Positions 11,632 to 21,990 of a DNA stretch of 64,000 nt are shown piece by piece. The notes beneath the pieces are model-generated. The model did not search any database. It was not told the origin of the DNA and worked only from the letters and a program-made list of their open reading frames with translations. Origin of the DNA: Ailurus styani (taxonomy: Eukaryota > Chordata > Mammalia > Carnivora > Ailuridae); the NCBI GenBank assembly GCA_002007465.1, contig LNAC01000136.1, positions 1,757,638 to 1,821,637 of the forward strand. Direction: 5' to 3'. Position 1 is the stretch's first letter, and the number at the start of each line of letters is the position of its first letter. A program made the position numbers and the translations under genes.

Positions 11632-11819
11632 ATTTTTTTTAAAGATTTTTTTTTTTGACAGAGAGACAGCGAGAGAGGGACCACAAGCAGGCAGAGAGGG
11701 AGAGAAAGAAGCAGGCCTCCCGTTGAGCAGGGAGCATGATGTGGCGCTCGATCCCAGGGCCCTGGGATCACGACCTGAGCCAAGGAAGACGCTTAACAAC
11801 TGAGCCACCCAGCCGCCCC
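11632..11819 (-). mobile_element. CAN SINE, minus strand
   Basis: T-rich start, GACAGAGAGACAGCGAGAGAGG, end CTGAGCCACCCAGCCGCCCC. A short AAGCTTA duplication is present on both sides. Confidence 0.93.
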
Positions 11820-11929
11820 AAGCTTATTATAAGAAAGATGGGGAAAAGAGGAAATAACGCTTAGTGGTATAATCACTTACGGTACGAATGCAAATATTTG
11901 TAATGAAAGCAATAGATTAAATATTCTTT

Positions 11930-12040
11930 ATTTTTTTAAAAAAGATACTATTTATTCATTTGAGAGAGAGAGAAAACAAGCAGGAGGAGAAGCAGAGGTA
12001 GAGAGGAGCAGACTCCCCGAGCCACGCCCCCAGGTGCCCC
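11930..12040 (-). mobile_element. Internally deleted CAN SINE, minus strand
   Basis: Tail and CT-rich part are present, then the sequence jumps from GAGCAGACTCCCC directly to GAGCCACGCCCCCAGGTGCCCC, losing the central tRNA-related part. Confidence 0.85.
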
Positions 12041-12057
12041 TAAATACGCTTTATTTT

Positions 12058-12265
12058 TTTTTTAAAGATTTTATTTATTTATTTGACAGAGAGAGAGATT
12101 ACAAGTAGGCAGAGAGGCAGGCAGAGAGACAGGGAGAGGAGGAAGCAGGCTCCCCGCTGAGCAGAGAGCCCAATGATGCGGGCCTCGATCGCAGGATGCT
12201 GAGATCATGACCTGAGCTGAAAGCAGAGGCTTTAACCCACTTTAACCCGAGCCACCCAGGCGCCC
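12058..12265 (-). mobile_element. Young CAN SINE, minus strand
   Basis: Flanked by AATACGCTTTATTTTT (about 12042-12057 and 12266-12281). Near its head the motif TTTAACCCACTTTAACCCGAG carries a small local duplication. Confidence 0.93.
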
Positions 12266-12281
12266 AATACGCTTTATTTTT

Positions 12282-14039
12282 GAAAACTCTTGGTTAATTA
12301 TCTTGTTCTCGAATCCTGTCAAGTACTGCTTCCAAGTTTCCTGTAGCCTAACATTTTACTTTAATGGCTGTCTGGGGGACACATATCCACTGGAGAAACA
12401 GTAGAACACTCTAGGCTCTGCTACCTAAATCCTGATACTGAGTTTTCAATCCATTCAGCAATTACACAAAGTCTTTTTTGGTGAGATTCAGCTGGTAGTT
12501 CTCAATCCCTTGTCCTTGCAAACTAGTCAGCTGGTGTCACATTTTTATGAATCTAACAAATGGATTCAAAACCCACTGATAGTGTTCACTTCAAAGATTT
12601 TGTCAGACAATTCTTTTTCCAAGTTCTTAAAGGTTTTTGGGTTTTTAAAAGAGTTTTGATCAGTCACAGATCTACCATATTTCTTGGCAACATGTTTACA
12701 TTACAGTGAAAACATTTCCAAGCAGCTCTTTCCAGAATGCATCTCTGTAGCATAAATTCTTCTGAAAAGCGGTCACCCCTCTCACGGTGAAAATGTCACA
12801 ATGACCTTCGATTGTCCCAGGTGTACCCACTTTCCCCAGCACCCAGCTCTCCAAATAGGGTTGATCAAAAGATTTTGCAACCCAATCTCTAGGTATGCCC
12901 CTCCCCCCTTCCCAGAGAACAGTGGGTGGAGCTCAAAGCTCCAAGTCTCTAATTACTGGATCTTTCTGGTGACCACCCCAGCCTGAGGCTACCTGCCGTC
13001 CCCCCCTCAGCCACTCATTAGCATAAACAGGTGTGGAAAAGAGCTCTTTAGATGAATAACAAAAGACATTCTTACCATCCCAATCCCTCAGGAAATTCCA
13101 AGGGCATAAGAGCCCAGCGTCGGGACATAGAGACAAAGAGCAAACATGTATTTATCAGTCTATCAGGGCTGAGCATAAGGGTAATCATCATGTATAATCT
13201 ACCAAAGTGTTTGGCACTAGGAAATGCTTGATGAATACTGGTTGACCAAGTAGCTGACTTCTCCAACCCACCAAACTCAGCAGGTGATTTTGCCTCCTCC
13301 TTTGGAGAGCTCGACTTTGAGGCATCCAATCCATCCTCTCCGTCCTCTTTCCATCAAAGCCAACCCCCCCCCCCCCCCCCCCNCAGCCTCTTTTGCCTTC
13401 GTCCAAACCAGGCTCAGTCATGGATTATGGACTCCTCACTCCCACAGGTTTAGCTTCTCCCTCTCCTCCAGAAACGTGGCAGCAGCATTTGAATTTGATC
13501 AAGTCTCTCTGATCTCAAGTGGAAAAGGAGAGAAAGAGAGAGAAGGAAAAGAAAGGAAACCACAGACCCCTCATTTCCTCCCTATTCCGCTTCTCTATTT
13601 CATTTCTCAGTCACCATACCCAGTGGCTCCTCCTCCTCCAAACAGTGGTTTCCCTGCGCCCCCCCCCACCGCCAGCCCCTTTCTCCTCTCATCCCACACC
13701 CCTCCTCAGATGATCTTTTGTGAATGCAATTATTATTTACATGCAACAGCTCCCACCATGGACTTCCTTCCACCCCATCCTTTCAAGAGTTCCAGATGCC
13801 AATTTTTTGGTCTCCACTTGGGTGTCTGGCAAGCAAAACCTATGCCAACGAATCACCTTCCCTCACTCACCCCATGAATGGTTTCACCACCCCACCCCAC
13901 TCAGTTATTTATGCCAGAAACTTTCAAAACATCCTCCATATCACCCTGTCCATCAACCACATCCAAATATTCACCACTTGCATATTGACTTTAGCTACAA
14001 ACTCAACCTCTCTGCCTTTCCCTCCTCCCCCCAAGCCCT
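12282..14039. other. Single-copy DNA with C-rich and pyrimidine-rich stretches, no gene supported
   Basis: Includes a poly-C run with a single N (13363-13383), a purine stretch (13521-13560) and a CT-rich segment (13600-13710). The 197-residue frame at 13284-13877 crosses the N and the poly-C run. It is proline- and serine-rich only because the DNA is pyrimidine-rich, so I do not call it a gene. Confidence 0.6.
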
Positions 14040-14760
14040 CTGTCTCTGGCTTCCATTCAGCATCACTGCACCATATGCGCCCCGGTGACAGCAAATGCCT
14101 TTGCACTCTGCCCCCACGCCCCGGCCTGCCCTTCTCCAGGATATGTGTGCAAAGTGACAGGCTGAGGGCCTGAGGCCTTGGGTCCCGCCAGCTGGGACAA
14201 AGTAGTCCATCTTTTCCAGTCTGCACAAAGATACCACAGATACCAATCCGGCCTAACCCTGCAAACCATTCTCCACACAGCAGTGACAATGATCTTTTCA
14301 AAAAACCAAATCAATTAATCGCTCATCTCATCTCATTTAACATCCTTCAAAAGGTTCCCATTACCATTCCACTGAAATCCAAAGTCCTGAAAATGACCTG
14401 AAAGGCCTCACCTCAGAGTCATATTCCTGTTTTAGTCTCAACCCTTCTAACATGGAACTTAAGCCCCTAATTCACCCACTACTTCCTATTCATTTCTCAG
14501 GCCTTATTTTAAATATGACTTCCTAGGGAGACCTACCTTGAGTAATCCCCTCCCCTAGTTGAGGTCCTCAGGTTAAATGCTCTCTGGACATCTTGGGCTT
14601 TTCTGGCGTCCCACTGATGACTGGAACAGCCTGTGGGAGCATAGGATGGTGTATCTCCACCCCCTCCTCTAGCCACGAGGCTGGAAGGTTCAGAAAGGTG
14701 GGGACCGTCCATCCTTCACAGCCGTGGGGTCAGAGCTGACAATGCCTGTCCCGTACGGGT
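14040..14760 (+). mobile_element. Probable L2 (CR1-type LINE) fragments
   Basis: Shows the typical L2 3' layout: CATTCTCCACACAGCAGTGAC, GTTCCCATTACCATTCCACTG, AAATCCAAAGTCCTGAAAATG, AAAGGCCTCACC. Heavily decayed, with frameshifts. Confidence 0.65.
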
Positions 14761-14904
14761 GCTCAGTAAGTTGGTATTCAACACATGCCTGAAGAAACAC
14801 GTTGCTCAGGTACCCATGCCCCTCATACACAGTTTGGCTAACTTTTTAGCAAAAGAAAGATAATTCAGAGGAGGAATATTTTTTTTTAGTCATGGGGGTA
14901 AATT

Positions 14905-15029
14905 TAGTTTTATTTTTTAAAGTTTATTTTTTTATGTTTTTAGTATTCTCCACACCCAACGTGAGGCTCCACTCGTGATCCCGGGGTCAAGAAGTCACAT
15001 GCTCTTTCGACTGAGCTAGCCGGGTGCCC
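14905..15029 (-). mobile_element. Old short CAN SINE, minus strand
   Basis: Lacks the CT-rich middle: T-rich tail, then TAGTATTCTCCACACCCAACG, ending CGACTGAGCTAGCCGGGTGCC. It belongs to an older subfamily than most copies here. Confidence 0.85.
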
Positions 15030-15290
15030 CTTCTTAGTAAATTCAGCGTATCGATGACCAAATACATGTAGATGCCTGATTGGAAATATTAGGACAAGCT
15101 GTGAATCGGAAACTCTCAGCACTTTGGGGCAGCAGTAACCTCTCGTCTGGATTTGCATTAGTGATCATAATCCTCTTCTGAGCTATGGGCAAAGAGCCAG
15201 GGTCAGCTTCATGGATGTGCAACCTGTGCAGCCACACAGAGCCCTGTGATTCACTGAACACTCAACCCCTACCTGCTGTCTTCTTGATAT

Positions 15291-15404
15291 TCTTTTTTTT
15301 TTTTTGAGTTTTATTTAAGTAATCTCTACACCCAATGTGGAACTCGAACTCAGGACCCCGAGATCAAGAGTCACATGCTGTTCCAACTGTCCTAGCCAGG
15401 CACC
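15291..15404 (-). mobile_element. Old short CAN SINE, minus strand
   Basis: TTTTATTTAAGTAATCTCTAC, then CCAATGTGGAACTCGAACTC and a decayed head ending CCAGGCACCC. Confidence 0.85.
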
Positions 15405-15760
15405 CGGCCATCTCAGTGTTCTTAATAATTTCTAAACACAGGCCCCACAAATTATGTAGCCAATCCTGAGTCTTACAAATTAGTTTGATTTCTGGAAGGG
15501 AACCAATGGATAGCCACTCCCTATCTAAGGAAGTATCTTTTATTAACTAGGGTTGTGTTTTCAACCTCCCGAACTTAAGGTCTAAAAAAAAGAGGGTTGG
15601 TTATATATTCAGGACATTTTCTTCTTCTGATATGAATATACTGCGTATTATGTAGGGCTCTCTTCCATCGAATTAGAATTTCTCAGACTACAGAAATATA
15701 TGGTCGTCTCAGCTATTGCTATTAACTAAAAGCTTTTAATGGTTTCTAAAACTAAATTCT

Positions 15761-15954
15761 TTTTTTTTTTTAAGATTTTATTTAGCTGACAGAGAGAAAC
15801 ACAGCTAGAGAGGGAACACAGGCAAGGGGAGTGGGAGAGGGAGAACCAGGCTTCCCTCTGAGCAGGGAGCCCGATGCGGGTCTCGATCCCAAGACCCCCG
15901 GATCATGACCTGAGCTGAAGGCAGACACTCAATGACTGAGCCACCCAGGTGCCC
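15761..15954 (-). mobile_element. Young CAN SINE with 15-base target duplication
   Basis: Perfect CTAAAACTAAATTCT at 15746-15760 and 15955-15969. Confidence 0.97.
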
Positions 15955-16138
15955 CTAAAACTAAATTCTACTCTGAACATGACCTACAGTGAGTCTCACT
16001 GTTAAAATTTTTGCTCAGAATCTTTGCTTGTGGTTCTATTAGGGACTGTGTCAATTTTCCCAAATCAGTAAGCATGATTAATATTTTATCACCTTAAAAA
16101 AATTAAAAGTCATCAAGTAAACTAAAAGGAGAAAAATG

Positions 16139-16353
16139 GGGGCGCCTGGGTGGCATAGTCAGTTAAGCATCTGACTCTTGATTTCTGCTCAGGTCATGAT
16201 CTCAGGGCGGGGGACCAGCCCTGCGTTGGGCTTCTTGCTCACTGGAAAGTCTGCTGGACATTTTATTTTCTCCCTCTTCCTCTGCCCCTCTCCCAGCTTG
16301 CTCTTTCTCTCAAATAAAAATAAATAAATCTTTTTTTAAAAAAGGTAAAATAC
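16139..16353 (+). mobile_element. CAN SINE with 13-base target duplication
   Basis: AAGGAGAAAAATG at 16126-16138 and 16354-16366. The head is the older GACTCTTGATTTCTGCTCAGG subtype. Confidence 0.96.
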
Positions 16354-16663
16354 AAGGAGAAAAATGAAAACCACTCTAGAATTCCTTTTTAGCTTCCACT
16401 ATATTAAACGTCAGAAATTTAGCAACCACATCGCACACCTGAAACTTGTTTGGAGATAAATCCTGGCCGGACACATGGGGCTGTTTACAAAGAACACTAG
16501 TTTAGCTACCTTTACGATAAAAATATTTTAAAATGCAGATGTTTATTTGTACATTACAGATAGCTCCTCTAATCACTAGAAGTTTAAAAGTTAATTGTAT
16601 TTACAGTTTAGTTCATATATGTAATTTTAAATGTTGGCTCATTCTTTTCCCCAAGCAGGTGAC

Positions 16664-16829
16664 TCTGTCCTCCAGGGGCCGTGGGGCAGCATCTGAAGAC
16701 ATCTGGGTTGTCAGAACTGTATGGAGGGGACGCCTGGCCTTCACTGGGGAGGAGGAAGATGCGGAGACACATCCCAAGATACGCAGGACAATTTCCACAA
16801 AAGCTTAAATGGCCCAAAATGTCAACATA
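16664..16829 (+). mobile_element. MER20-like hAT DNA transposon remnant
   Basis: Order of motifs fits MER20: CCTCCAGGGGCCGTGGGGCAG, GAAGACATCTGGGTTGTCAG, CGCAGGACAATTTCCACAAAAG and TGGCCCAAAATGTCAACATAC. The overlapping frames on both strands (16533-16998) are therefore translations of a transposon. MER20 copies can act as regulatory elements in other mammals; nothing here shows that. Confidence 0.7.
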
Positions 16830-17357
16830 CGCAGCATCTGCCACAGATGGGCAACAAAGGAACCAGACAACCTTACGCGTTGCATCTGGTGTCAAAGCCA
16901 ATGTGGTTAAGAATACAGATAGTCCCTGTGAGAAACACATCAACAGTCATTTGGGAACTTCTCTTTTAAGTCAGGGACTTCGGCATTGGACATCTTGAAC
17001 TAGAACCATGAATAAATTTTCACTAGAATGACCACTAGCAGCAGGGACACAATTCCTTGGTTGGCCCATAAAAGACTACTCTACTCTATGCAGTCAAAGT
17101 ACCGCATCCGTCATGGAAAACAGGAATTAAGAATCAGAAGAAATCATTTTCAACAGCATTAGCCTCGGTTTCCGACCACCTTACCTCATGACAAGTGCAC
17201 CATATCTACATCATAGGTCAGAATTTTTCATTCCCCTTGAGAATGCAATATAGAAGTTTCTGAGACTGATCTGAAAATGAATGATGCCATGAACCAAATC
17301 TGATTGGTTCCTGTGTTTTAAAAAAGAGTCAATATTTAAATCAGGTTTTACTTTGTA

Positions 17358-17419
17358 AAAAAAAAGAAGAAGAAGAAAAAGAAGAAGAAGGAGGAGCAGG
17401 AGGAGGAGGAGGAGGAAGA
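17358..17419. repeat. (GAA)n(GGA)n microsatellite
   Basis: A run of A, then GAA units shading into GGA units on the plus strand. Confidence 0.97.
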
Positions 17420-18420
17420 TTTTTCAGCTGCTTGGGGGAGGAGAGAAAGATCTAGACACTCTGGGTCAGAATCCCTGCATGGTTATGGGGAGGGAATGGC
17501 CGATAGGACAGATTGTTTCAGCAGGTCCTCCGTGGGTCACCTGTGCCCAACTAAGCCCCCTTTAGATCCCCCATCACTACCTGATCAGTCCCTGTAACAG
17601 TGGATTTTTGTAGATCATTGGTAATTCTCAAGGACATTTTTCTTAATGTTAAGGAACTATGTTACAAATGGAAAAAAAAAAAACAACTTGTGGTTCGAAG
17701 TGGTCCTACTTATAATCAGTCAGGAGTGAATTCTAATTAATGAAGGATGAAATCCACGAGAGATTTGGGGCCCAGGCTAAGGAGGTCCTTCCCAGGGCCA
17801 GTGAAGGAAGGCAGATGAGCAGGCTGCAGCCTTCAAATCCTCCCCATGAAATAGAAAAAATATCAACCTCTTCCACCTACCAATAAAACTTTGCAAAAGT
17901 ACATTTACAGTATATTACCTTGTTTTTTAAAAATTAAGGAGTCAGCCACTTCTAAGAATTCAATTTCCCGAAACCACAACTTGAAGGGCTGCGGAAAAAA
18001 CCATTAAGCAATAGCAGATCTCCACCAGGCTCATTGTTTCTCTTTTTGCCAAAAGTGAAATCTGTTACCATATCCTCTGGCAGGGGAGCCTGTCTGGAAC
18101 TGCCTGGGCTCCTAGCAGGTAATTTACACTGATCTTTGAAAACCTTTCACCCCCTCCTCCTCCCCTCTATAAAACAAATCTGCCTTTCAGAACGGCTCTG
18201 AAAGGGGGACAGAGTGCCCAGAGCAGGAGACAAGTCCCTGACCGGATGCCTCACCTACCACTCTACAAATTCAGGCCACAGAAACCAGGGCTTTCTGCGA
18301 ACCTCCTATATCCTGCCCAGTTGGCCGCTTGTCTTACTAGTTAAGTGAAGATTCTCTTCCCTCTAGAAAGGAATCGAGCAAAGGAATCAAGAAAGGTTGC
18401 CGGGTGACTACAAAACTTAC
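17420..18420. other. Single-copy DNA flanking the CpG island; intron if the 18421 exon is real
   Basis: No repeat recognised apart from an A run near 17670. Just downstream (minus sense) of the strong donor at 18420, so probably intronic for a minus-strand transcript. Confidence 0.4.
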
Positions 18421-18538
18421 CTCCACCTGGGCAGCCCATAAGGTCCAGCCCGGATCTGCAGGCGATCACACGCACGGTAAGAAAGAAGTGTGTGGCCGGC
18501 CACGGTGCCCGGGGCTCGCCGGGCATGGAGAGAAAGCG
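18421..18538 (-). other. Strong candidate exon, minus strand
   Basis: On the minus strand a near-ideal acceptor (CTCTTTTTCTCCTTGCAG) ends at 18539 and a consensus donor (GGTGGAG then GTAAGT) begins at 18420, giving a 118-base exon next to a CpG island. One frame is open throughout (39 codons plus one base), including residues MPGEPRAPWPATHFFLTVRV. I do not recognise the peptide, so it may be 5' untranslated, non-coding RNA or coding. Its position suggests the second exon of a gene transcribed leftwards from the island. Confidence 0.55.
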
Positions 18539-18794
18539 CTGCAAGGAGAAAAAGAGCCGTGAGCCAAGAGCCGTGCTTTCACTTCAAAAAGCTAATAACC
18601 CAATATTGGAAGAATGTGAGTCAGAAACGGGGTGCTAACAGAAAAGAAGACAAAAACAAAAAAAAGTAACCTAGGAGGGATCCGATCACCTGTTTTCCTA
18701 ACAGACCCAGCAGCGCGAGTTCCCTACACCCGCGGGGGAAGGAAGGAGAGGGAGAAGCGGAGGAGTGGGGGGGCTTCGGAGCCCCTTTCCAGTC

Positions 18795-18915
18795 GCTTGC
18801 CCCACGGCGAGTCATTCCTCATCCTGGGGTCGGCTTCTTCATCTGTGAAACGAGGGTAATAATGCCGCTTTGCAGGGCTTCCGGGAGGATTCGATGAAAT
18901 TGGCACCCAAGAGAC
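18795..18915 (+). mobile_element. MIR fragment within the CpG island shore
   Basis: CTTCTTCATCTGTGAAACGAGGGTAATAATG followed by GCTTCCGGGAGGATTCGATGAAATTGG is a MIR 3' core. Confidence 0.7.
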
Positions 18916-19460
18916 GGCAGTGAGTAACTGTCCGCTCTTCTGCCCATCCACGCCCGCAGCCAACTCCTCCGATTTCTCAGTTCCTACTTGCCACCCGGAC
19001 TAGGGGCAAAGAAGCCCGAAGAAAGTGGCTTCTAGGTGACACTGGGCACCGGGGTCCTGGCCCTGGGCTCCACCGATCGGACTAGAAGTAAGGCCTAGGG
19101 AAGGCATCCAGAGCGCACACGCGCTCCCGGTTCACTCCCACCGCGCGTCCGTTCCCTCCAGCCCCGGCTTGGCTTCCTCTTCCCCGGCAGAGCCCACCCC
19201 GCCCGGGGCCAGCGGGGCCCTGGCTGGGAGCCGGCTCCCTCCCTCGCATCCTTCCCATCCCTCCATCCGCCACCGGGCGCCATAGCAGACGAGCCGGGTT
19301 GCCGGGACCGGGTGGGATGGAGTGGAGGAGTCGGTTACCTGCAGCGAGCCTCTGGCCGCCGGCGCGCAGAGGGGTGCGCTTGCCGCGCGGCACCCCAGAT
19401 ACCCGCGCACTGGCCCCGCGCAGCGCTGCCGGCGCTGGCTGCCGGCGCCTCGGGTCTCAC

Positions 19461-19495
19461 CGCCTCCCACCCCGGCCGCCTCGCCCCTGGCCCCG
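19461..19495 (-). other. Possible first-exon 3' end, minus strand
   Basis: Read leftwards, GGGTGGGAGGCG is followed by GTGAGA at 19455-19460, a fair 5' splice site. It would end a first exon whose start lies in the N gap, splicing to 18538. An alternative donor, GCTGCAG then GTAACC, lies at 19333-19338. Either is only a sequence-motif prediction. Confidence 0.35.
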
Positions 19496-19682
19496 NNNNN
19501 NNNNNNNNNNNNNNNNNNNNNNNNNNNNNNNNNNNNNNNNNNNNNNNNNNNNNNNNNNNNNNNNNNNNNNNNNNNNNNNNNNNNNNNNNNNNNNNNNNNN
19601 NNNNNNNNNNNNNNNNNNNNNNNNNNNNNNNNNNNNNNNNNNNNNNNNNNNNNNNNNNNNNNNNNNNNNNNNNNNNNNNNNN
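19496..19682. other. Assembly gap of 187 N
   Basis: Unknown bases in the most GC-rich part of the island. Frames of 168-241 residues running through it (19299-20024 and others) have more than 60 undetermined residues and are not gene evidence. Confidence 0.99.
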
Positions 19683-19820
19683 GGCTCCCGGCCGGGGACA
19701 GCGCGCCCTCTGGGTCTCAGCGAGGTGTGGGCCCGGAGCCGGCGTCCCTGTGCTTCCTTCCTCTCTCTGCTTCCTCGGCTTCGCCCTGGTTCCTCGCCCC
19801 CCGAACTCCACGAGGGCCGG
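19683..19820 (+). other. Probable first exon (3' part), plus strand
   Basis: The sequence runs from the gap to GAGGGCCGG followed at 19821 by GTGAGTAAGT, a near-perfect 5' splice site. CpG-rich sequence upstream and a consensus donor are what a first exon looks like. No confident start codon or protein family was seen; the exon could be wholly 5' untranslated. Confidence 0.5.
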
Positions 19821-20925
19821 GTGAGTAAGTGGGGTCCTCAGCACTCTTTGCCCTTCTCCGCGGAAGCAGGAAACGCGAGAAGTACAGCCTTTTCTGATTT
19901 TAGAAGTGTTTTGTTAAAAAAAAGAATGCAAACCCCAAAGATTCTTTATATAAAGTTTACAAATGACCGTGAAGGTTTCTTGTTCTGTTTTGTTTTTTTC
20001 CTGGTGGTCTTTTGTTCAGTGTAGTATTTAAAAACTCATTGCATGCATGTGTTTTCACGTAAAAACTGAGACAAAAATTGTGGCACAATCCACAGTGCCG
20101 TGCCAAGTAGAACACACCTCTTTCCCCACCTCCGAGCACACAGTGCTGTGTCACTTAAAAAAGCGGACGCGGTGTCCTTGGTAGCGAGAGGAGGGCTGTG
20201 CGCTTCCCCCCTTGGGCTTTTACGTCGCGCAGAGCAGAACAGGTTCTTACCCGTCTTCGTATCATGTATTCATTCAACACACGTGTTCTGAAGTAAATGC
20301 ACGGTGGAAGTGCCTGCACACTGCCCCACCGACCAGGTCCGGCCGGGGTCGTAGGGCGAATCCGAGACGCTCTGAGTAGGTAGGTTTCCGCGCAGCTGAA
20401 GGCTCGGCCTGCTGTCCTTCCTTCTTTGGAAAGGGCGTTGCTGGGGGTGAGTTTGAACGCCGAGAGCAGGGCCAGGCGGGCCTGGAGGGAACCGGAGTCT
20501 CCGAGGTGCGTCCTCTGGGGCTTCGGACTTGGAGAGGTTAAATACCCCGGTGGGGGGTGGGGGCGGAGAGGGTGCGACCCGGGGCGGAAGGTCCGCGCAG
20601 AGCGGTACCTTGGAAGTGAAACATGAATTAGCATATCGGTTTCGAGTTTACCTGCCTCTTTCGTGAAGACCCCGGCTTTGTCTTCAAGGCTTTGGAATAT
20701 TCTGGGAAGATGGCTCTGGACTCTTCAGTCCCCTTCCCGCCCCTGCGCCCTTACTGGGTTGTGAAGCAGCACGACGTAGGCCGGCTCCAGTGACGACGGC
20801 GCAGGAGCTGATGAAATATTCCCGGGGCAAGGTAAATCTTGTCTCTTCCCCAAGGAGAGTCCTCCTCCCTGGGGTGACAGTCTTGGAACATATTGCTTTA
20901 ATTTTATTTTAAAAAGTAATTTTCT

Positions 20926-21041
20926 GGGGCACCTGCCTGGCTCAGTCAGTAGAGCGTGCGACTCTTGATCTCCAGTCAAGAGTTCGAGCCCTAGGTTGGG
21001 GACAGAGTTTACTTAAAAATAGTAATAATAAAAAAATTTTT
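20926..21041 (+). mobile_element. Old short CAN SINE with 13-base target duplication
   Basis: AAAGTAATTTTCT at 20913-20925 and 21042-21054. The body has the tRNA-like head (CAGTCAGTAGAGCGTGCGACTC) and no CT-rich block. Confidence 0.94.
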
Positions 21042-21479
21042 AAAGTAATTTTCTTATAATCATTATATGCAAAACTGAGGACCGTGGAACCATAGTTACT
21101 TTTAAAAGGAACCACAGTTCCTTTTAAGCTGTGGTTTATATTTTTATCCTGGACACAAAAGTGGAACCCAAAATATCTTGTGCAGAATTTGCATTTTGGT
21201 CAGAATTAGAAAAAAAGTAATTGCAATTTGTTTTAACAATTGCTAACCCAGATGACCTTTTTAACTAAAGGACTTAAGACATTGAGGAGGCAAATGAATT
21301 GTGAAAACGCTCATAATGAAATATGAAATGAAATTCATGAATTTTATTAATTCAGTGTTTAAAGCTAAACCTGTCACTTCTTTCCACTGGGCTGACCATG
21401 TTTCCTTCATCCCCATTTGCTTAGTTTTTGTTTTGTTTTGTTTTGTTTTTCTGGGCTTACATCAAGGATATTTTAAGGT

Positions 21480-21568
21480 CTTTTTTTTTTTTTTTTTAGG
21501 ATTTTATTGTTAAGCAACCCTGGGATCAAGACTTGCATGCCCCACCAACTGAACCAGCTAGGCACCCT
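21480..21568 (-). mobile_element. CAN SINE fragment, minus strand
   Basis: A T run, then GGATTTTATTGTTAAGCAACCC, ending CTGAACCAGCTAGGCACCC. Internally shortened. Confidence 0.8.
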
Positions 21569-21689
21569 TAAGTTGGTTTTTAATCAACACTCCCTGGTAA
21601 GCCTAAAAGAATAATTCCTTCTCATTTCTAAAGGGGTAATCAAATTTGCTTGCTTTTATCTACTCATACCATTAAAGATTTATATCTTA

Positions 21690-21990
21690 AAAAAGAAAAG
21701 AAAATGTACATATCTTATGACCCAGCAATTCTACTCCTTGGCATAAAATCAACAGTTGTATTGTCTAATGTAGTAGCCACAAGGCACATGGGGCTAGTAA
21801 GCCCTTGCAATTGTCTAGACTCCACTGAAATGTGTGGAAAGTGTAAAATACATGATAGATTCTGAAGATTTACTATGAAAGAAAAAAGAGTTTATCTGTA
21901 TTTTTAAATATTGATTATATGTTGAAATGATCATAGTTTGGATATATCAATTTAAATATTATTCAAATACAAAAATAAAAGGGCGAATAC
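21690..21990 (+). mobile_element. L1 scrap followed by a hAT-type DNA transposon remnant
   Basis: CTTATGACCCAGCAATTCTAC is L1-derived. From about 21748 the sequence (TGTAGTAGCCACAAGGCACATG, AGTGTAAAATACATGATAG, TTGATTATATGTTGAAATG) follows a common mammalian non-autonomous DNA transposon that I recognise by pattern but will not name. Confidence 0.55.

Larger units (their letters stand above)
18700..20640. promoter_or_regulatory. CpG island, probable bidirectional promoter
   Basis: The only extended GC- and CpG-rich region well inside this otherwise CpG-poor window. It holds GC-box-like CCGCCC and GGGCGG motifs and no convincing TATA box, typical of housekeeping-type promoters. A 187-base N gap (19496-19682) lies in its densest part. 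Splice-donor-like sites face outwards on both strands (minus at 19461, plus at 19821), so transcription in both directions is the simplest reading. Gene identities are not visible. Confidence 0.8.

Noticed and set aside
13284..13877. 197-codon plus-strand frame
   Set aside because: Crosses a poly-C run and an N in pyrimidine-rich DNA. Pro/Ser-rich composition follows from the bases; overlapping frames are equally open.
16533..16998. Three overlapping plus frames and two minus frames near a possible exon
   Set aside because: The interval matches a MER20-like transposon, which explains the local conservation-like appearance.
19299..20024. Frames of 168-241 codons through the CpG island
   Set aside because: More than 60 residues of each are undetermined (N gap). 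The open length is an artefact of counting N codons as sense.
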